Assembly (NCBI RefSeq): GCF_029360705.1
Contig: NZ_JARKMX010000014.1
Coordinates: 186,001-250,000, forward strand
Direction: 5' to 3'
Source: Paraflavitalea pollutisoli
GTDB lineage: Bacteria > Bacteroidota > Bacteroidia > Chitinophagales > Chitinophagaceae
DNA length: 64,000 nt
Shown: positions 61,201-64,000 of the stretch, piece after piece
Layout: every line of letters starts with the position of its first letter
How positions within the stretch are numbered: the stretch's first letter is position 1
The notes under the pieces: model-generated
What the model saw: only the letters and a program-made list of their open reading frames with translations
What the model was told of the DNA's origin: nothing
Databases searched by the model: none
Translations under genes and position numbers: made by a program

Positions 61201-61747
61201 CCGGGTAAAAGGGGCGGTAATTGTACCACTCATCGGTACGCTCCCATTGCGCCGGCAATCCTTTCGTGGCGGCATGGGTGGTATCGCTGACCACTACCCG
61301 CGCCTGGCGGATATTGGAATTGTGCGGATGGCTTTCGAACCAGGCGCCCACCAGTTTGCCGTACCAGGGCCAGTCGTATTCGGTATCGGCCGCGGCATGG
61401 ATGCCCACATAACCGCCACCGGCCTGTATGTAGCGTTCAAACGCCGCTTGCTGCACCGCATCGAGCACATTGCCGGTCGTACTGGCAAAAATCACGGCCC
61501 GGTATTGCCGCAGGTGTTCATCGGTAAACAAGCTGGCATCACTCGTGGTATCCACGCCGTATCCCTGCTCGCGCCCCAATTGCTGCATGGCCGCCTGCGC
61601 AAAGGGGATATTGCTGTGGTGCCAGCCCCTGGTTTTGGTAAACACCAGTACTTTGGCCGGACCAGCCTGTTGCCGGCAGGCAGCCATACTGCCCACGACG
61701 AGTAGCATCAACATCCCAAGCCGGATGCGATATAGGTTCACTAACAT
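58271..61747 (-). CDS. ThuA-PQQ dehydrogenase-PKD-cytochrome c multidomain lipoprotein
   Basis: A 1158-residue exported protein. The signal (LMLLVVGSMAAC) has a lipobox. In order: ThuA-like domain (about 30-260: KVLVFTKTRGWHHSNIPFA, GGGYVGIHAAADTEYDWPWYG), PQQ sugar-dehydrogenase-like propeller (about 290-740: GLIGLTLDPAF, GSHHGGSLAWD, GARNPYRIAVNP), PKD domain (about 765-855: TYQWLFDGKTVG), cytochrome c domain with C900-x-x-C903-H904 (ASDCKTCHTVD), and a C-terminal CBM6-like domain (about 1010-1150). It could oxidise a sugar and pass electrons to its own haem. It follows a free ThuA gene by 19 bases, in the same operon. Confidence 0.92.
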   Translation of the reverse strand: MLVNLYRIRLGMLMLLVVGSMAACRQQAGPAKVLVFTKTRGWHHSNIPFAQAAMQQLGREQGYGVDTTSDASLFTDEHLRQYRAVIFASTTGNVLDAVQQAAFERYIQAGGGYVGIHAAADTEYDWPWYGKLVGAWFESHPHNSNIRQARVVVSDTTHAATKGLPAQWERTDEWYNYRPFYPGIHVLASLDETSYEGGTNGASHPIAWYHAFDGGRAFYTGCGHTDESYQEPLFLQHLAGGIRYAMGDGTPLDYDKAYAQPMPEENRFVKTILKDHLNSPMELAVASNGQVFFTELFGKLSLYNTRTQQYKLVHQFPVTTTGGTGLIGLTLDPAFDNNRFLYLYYAPGRQTEEPLYFHLSRFTLTPLLTIDTASEKILLRVPVQKNSGSHHGGSLAWDKNGNLYLSTGDGSSPFPSNGFAPLDERPGQQHYSLDAQRGASNTNDFKGKILRIHPEPDGSYTIPAGNLFPKDTDKTLPEIYVMGARNPYRIAVNPRTSVLYWGDIGPDAGQDTKRGPRGYDEFNQARQAGNFGWPYVIADNQPYAKWDFAADTAGPLFDPQHPVNRSPNNTGLQDLPPAQPAMIWYPYAASAQFPELGIGGRSAMAGTFYAYDESNPSPNKFPSYYDGSLFVFDWMRNWVLNLRFDKAENYLRSEPFMGSNGDFRRPIDMAFGTDGVMYMLEYGSVYGVANDDARLVKIEYYTGNRVPLARAALVDSVANDALDKRSFLTTDLKKGPVIRAIAGALPLRVSFTGKGSRDLDDDDVLTYQWLFDGKTVGATTPEASYTYTTPGLYHAVLKVTDRSGAVSSDTVTVRAGNATPVVTISSPHNLSFYAPGDLFPYSIQVADREDGVIDPQRVQAWYVYTPQTYSAGYILQNIHNLSSLTETQVAGKELMLASDCKTCHTVDKTSVGPSLVAIAERYKQQAGAEENLARKIIQGGAGSWGTEHVMNAHPQLTIEDTRQIVRYIFSLTDPGKQAQAIPLQGKLPLVYNDKEPKGQHVIVAAYTDKGAQGVDSLTGTAVVTLRNQQVRAVFADELHGFPRFRDNLSDGPHKSYVMLKDVDLTQVTGFTYHYASGAAAGQVEVRLDSRAGPVVSSTAYPATGGMDSFATVSGRLNKPVSGRHDVYFIAVKPSPPHDGVIKWGEIRMELGVMSDARR

Positions 61748-61766
61748 GTTGTGTATTTTAATCGGC

Positions 61767-62540
61767 TTACCGGATCCGTTGGGTGGTAGCCTTGCTGTAA
61801 TCGAGTTGTACGTTGTTGCCGATCGCATACTGTATACCGGCCAGCAGGTGCTGCAAGAACAAGGGGTCGGCATACGCCGCATCAAAATGCCCCAGGGCGG
61901 TATAGAAGGCACGCCCGCCATCGTAGGCATGGTACCAGGCCACGGGATGATAAGCGCCGTGTTTGCCGCCTTTGTAGGTCGACTCATCTACCGTCAACAG
62001 CACGTGCAGGTCGCTCACCATGGTCTTGAAATTATACCATTCGTCGTGCCGCTTCCACGTACGGGGCAGGTGCCGCGTGCTGGCATGGTTGGTGTCTGCC
62101 ACCATAACCACACCGTCCTGCGGTTCGGGATGCCCATCAAAAAAAGCGCCGGCCAGCCGCCCATACCAGGGCCAGCCATACTCCATCGTGGTAGCGGCAT
62201 GAATGCCCACATAGCCGCCACCGGCCTGTATGTAGCGCTCGAAGTCGGCCTGCTGAGCCGTATCGAGCACATCGCCGCCGGGGCTCACGAATACGACCGC
62301 CGCATAACGCCGCAGGTTTTCTTCTTTGAACACGGCCGGGTTGGTACTGGTATCCACACCAAACCGATTGGCGGCACCCAGTTGCATGATCGCTTTCATG
62401 CCGGCGGGAATGGATTCGTGGTAATACCGCATGGTTTTGCTGAAGACCAGGATGCGGGGCGTAGTGCGCTGGGCCTGTAATACAATGGGTGCCAGCAATA
62501 ACATTAACAAGGCGGTATTATAGCAGCGGCGTGCTTTCAT
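61767..62540 (-). CDS. ThuA domain protein, exported
   Basis: A 257-residue protein with a signal peptide (LLMLLLAPIVLQAQ) and a single ThuA/class I glutamine-amidotransferase-like domain: RILVFSKTMRYYHESIPAGM, YAAVVFVSPGGDVLDTAQQ, YIQAGGGYVGIHAATTMEYGW. The family is linked to trehalose or sugar use (ThuA) but its reaction is not fully known; Bacteroidota members often stand beside sugar oxidoreductases. It is a close paralogue of the first domain of the downstream 1158-residue protein, so one of the pair arose by gene duplication. The start at 62540 (MKARRC) is preferred to 62552. Confidence 0.88.
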   Translation of the reverse strand: MKARRCYNTALLMLLLAPIVLQAQRTTPRILVFSKTMRYYHESIPAGMKAIMQLGAANRFGVDTSTNPAVFKEENLRRYAAVVFVSPGGDVLDTAQQADFERYIQAGGGYVGIHAATTMEYGWPWYGRLAGAFFDGHPEPQDGVVMVADTNHASTRHLPRTWKRHDEWYNFKTMVSDLHVLLTVDESTYKGGKHGAYHPVAWYHAYDGGRAFYTALGHFDAAYADPLFLQHLLAGIQYAIGNNVQLDYSKATTQRIR

Positions 62541-62589
62541 ATTGACGAGCATGGTGGAAAGATAAAAATAAATAATAGTGAATGGAACA

Positions 62590-63768
62590 CTAGAGACGTT
62601 TCATGATCTCGAGGCAGGCGCGGCCATTGTGGTAGGGACATTTCCAGAGCCCTACTTTGCCCTGCGGCATCGGGCGATAACCGGCCGTCATACCCCAATA
62701 CCATTCTCCCCGTTCGTGATCGATGAGGTGCTGGTCGATGAACTGCCAGGCCCCGATGGCGTGTTGCGCATACTTCGCCTCTCCGGATATTTGCCAGGCA
62801 TTCACAAACCCTACGACCGCTTCTGCCTGCGGCCACCAGTGTTTTTCTTGTACCATCCGATCATGCGCAGGTTCATACTCGTACCACAGACCACCGTCTA
62901 CATCCATCCCTTCCAGGGTAGCGTTGCTCATGGTGAGGGCGATCTGCCGGCAACGATCGACCCAGTGCTCGTCTTGGATGCGTTCGGCGGCTTCCAGCAG
63001 CAGCCAGCTGGCTTCTATATCATGGCCATACGAGATCGCATCGCCTTTTACCTGCCAGTGCTCATCGAAGAACAAGTGTAGGTGCCCGTTGTGTGGGTTG
63101 ATGATGTGCTGGTCGAATACCTGTAATAACTGTTGTATTTGTACCCGCAACGACTCCTGTGGCCAGCTGCCGTACAAAGTGCTATACGCCTCCAGTACAT
63201 GCAGGTGCGTATTCATCGTTTTTTTCTCATTGGCATCCTTGCTGCTCAGTCGCCCGTCATCGACGGTATTCCAGGCGCGGCCAAAGGCTTCGAAATAGCC
63301 GCCCTTGACGGGATCGTAACTGTGCTGTTGCAACAGGTGATACAGTTTGATGGCTTCCTCGCGGGCGGGCGGATAACCACTGGCGGCGTAATAGGCGCTC
63401 AGGGCAAAGATGGCGAAGGCCTGGGCATAGACCTGCTTTTTGGTGTCGAGTGGTTCACCGTTGTGTCGAATCGTCCAGTATACCCCGCCGTGTACAGGAT
63501 CAATAAAATACTGCACGAAATACCGGTATACTTCGTCGGCGATCTTGCGGTACGCCGACTGACGGGTAGCCTGGTACGCCGCGGAGAAAGTCCATAGCAC
63601 ACGCGCATGCAATACCGCTCCTTTGTCGGCCTGCGGATGACGGGTATTGTCGTTGTCTACCTGGCCTACCACTCCGCCCTGCTCTTTGTCAAGCGCATAC
63701 TTTGTCCAGTACCGGAGTATGCTGTCCAGTTCTTTGGTGGCCGCCTGTTTGAGTGCCTGTACATCCAT
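62590..63768 (-). CDS. AGE family epimerase, cellobiose/mannobiose 2-epimerase-like
   Basis: A 392-residue (alpha/alpha)6 barrel enzyme of the N-acylglucosamine 2-epimerase family. Visible family motifs: KGAVLHARVLWTFSAAY, NTHLHVLEAYSTLYG (active-site His region), GHDIEASWLLLEAAE (second catalytic His) and EKHWWPQAEAVVGF. The NTHLH and GHDIE pattern fits the cellobiose 2-epimerase branch. It epimerises the reducing-end sugar of beta-1,4 disaccharides (cellobiose to Glc-Man, mannobiose to Man-Glc). It starts 9 bases after the GH130 phosphorylase stop, in the same operon, which supports that function strongly. Confidence 0.92.
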   Translation of the reverse strand: MDVQALKQAATKELDSILRYWTKYALDKEQGGVVGQVDNDNTRHPQADKGAVLHARVLWTFSAAYQATRQSAYRKIADEVYRYFVQYFIDPVHGGVYWTIRHNGEPLDTKKQVYAQAFAIFALSAYYAASGYPPAREEAIKLYHLLQQHSYDPVKGGYFEAFGRAWNTVDDGRLSSKDANEKKTMNTHLHVLEAYSTLYGSWPQESLRVQIQQLLQVFDQHIINPHNGHLHLFFDEHWQVKGDAISYGHDIEASWLLLEAAERIQDEHWVDRCRQIALTMSNATLEGMDVDGGLWYEYEPAHDRMVQEKHWWPQAEAVVGFVNAWQISGEAKYAQHAIGAWQFIDQHLIDHERGEWYWGMTAGYRPMPQGKVGLWKCPYHNGRACLEIMKRL

Positions 63769-63777
63769 AGCTCTATT

Positions 63778-64000
63778 TTATCGCATCATACCGGCTACCG
63801 GCTGTTGAAGCGCAAGGTCGTTGGCCGTTGTTTTGTTTTGGTCTACCAGGTCGACGATCGTCTGCACGGTCGCTGCAGAACGGAACCCATCGGCCGGACT
63901 GTTCAATACATAATCGAGCAGTTGGCTCACTGTCGTAGTCGCCACGTGCATGCGGGTATCGGAGGAAGCATAGTAGATAAATACTTTACCGTCGGCATCG
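63778..64000 (-). CDS. GH130 glycoside phosphorylase, C-terminal part (5' end outside window)
   Basis: The last 73 codons of a minus-strand gene. The peptide reads DGKVFIYYASSDTRMHVATT, then SQLLDYVLNSPADGFRSAAT and a short tail ending PVAGMMR. This matches the C-terminus of GH130 enzymes of the 4-O-beta-mannosyl-glucose phosphorylase type (YYASSDTRMHVAT and DYV-x-NT/S-P-x-DG-x-RSA). The enzyme cleaves Man-beta-1,4-Glc with phosphate to mannose-1-phosphate and glucose. With the epimerase directly downstream it forms the known mannobiose/cellobiose phosphorolysis module. The rest lies outside the window. Confidence 0.85.
   Translation of the reverse strand, partial: DADGKVFIYYASSDTRMHVATTTVSQLLDYVLNSPADGFRSAATVQTIVDLVDQNKTTANDLALQQPVAGMMR

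Overview
The window looks like chromosomal DNA of a Bacteroidota bacterium, most likely a soil or plant-associated member of the Chitinophagaceae. The reasons are Bacteroidota-type families (RteC, HisKA_2 kinases with TPR sensor regions, a CheB-CheR-PAS kinase hybrid, ThuA/PQQ enzymes, GH130 with an AGE epimerase), A/T-rich leaders with few clear Shine-Dalgarno sequences, and many lipoproteins and secreted beta-propellers. No genome search was possible, so the genus is inference. No rRNA, tRNA, CRISPR array or intact insertion sequence was seen.

Layout. 0-3.5 kb: tail of a short-chain dehydrogenase, an NTF2-like secreted protein, a DoxX-like membrane protein and two AraC regulators. 3.5-10.8 kb: a sigma54-type response regulator, two large TPR histidine kinases facing each other, and the truncated remnant of a third. 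10.9-13.1 kb: a ceramidase-like membrane protein and a MarR/GNAT pair with a near-ideal MarR operator. 13.2-16.7 kb: an accessory cassette of uncharacterised small genes ending in an RteC regulator, with strong terminators, 11-bp tandem repeats and twin TATATA palindromes. 17-42 kb: a stress-flavoured region holding a Crp-like regulator, receiver proteins, DUF6766, two YciE-type ferritin-like proteins, redox enzymes, a KTSC protein, glycogen debranching enzyme, CheB and CheB-CheR kinases, a prion-like low-complexity protein and a receiver/kinase pair, part of which is duplicated and decayed at 34 kb. 42-50 kb: ADP-ribosylglycohydrolase, a double-domain serine protease, a VioB N-domain homologue with a Kelch-like partner, a VTT membrane protein and an LRR lipoprotein. 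50.5-54.3 kb: an OmpR-type two-component system diverging, across repeated GTTAAC sites, from a 2TM fusion protein and a TlpA thioredoxin. 54-64 kb: amine oxidase, lipoprotein, PL6 lyase, then a minus-strand carbohydrate operon: GH130, AGE epimerase, ThuA, and a large ThuA-PQQ-PKD-cytochrome protein.

How the genes fit together. Signalling dominates: at least five histidine kinases and seven receiver proteins occur in 64 kb. The 17-42 kb block combines families usually linked to oxidative, osmotic or desiccation stress (YciE, DUF6766, KTSC, GlgX, MDR/SDR/LLM oxidoreductases) with a very disordered N/Q/G/Y-rich protein. The right end fits beta-mannoside or cellobiose use by epimerisation and phosphorolysis.

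The best candidates for undescribed biology are the RteC-linked cassette with its repeat-rich control region, the prion-like protein, the VioB-N/Kelch pair outside any violacein cluster, and the mosaic duplication at 33.9-34.7 kb.
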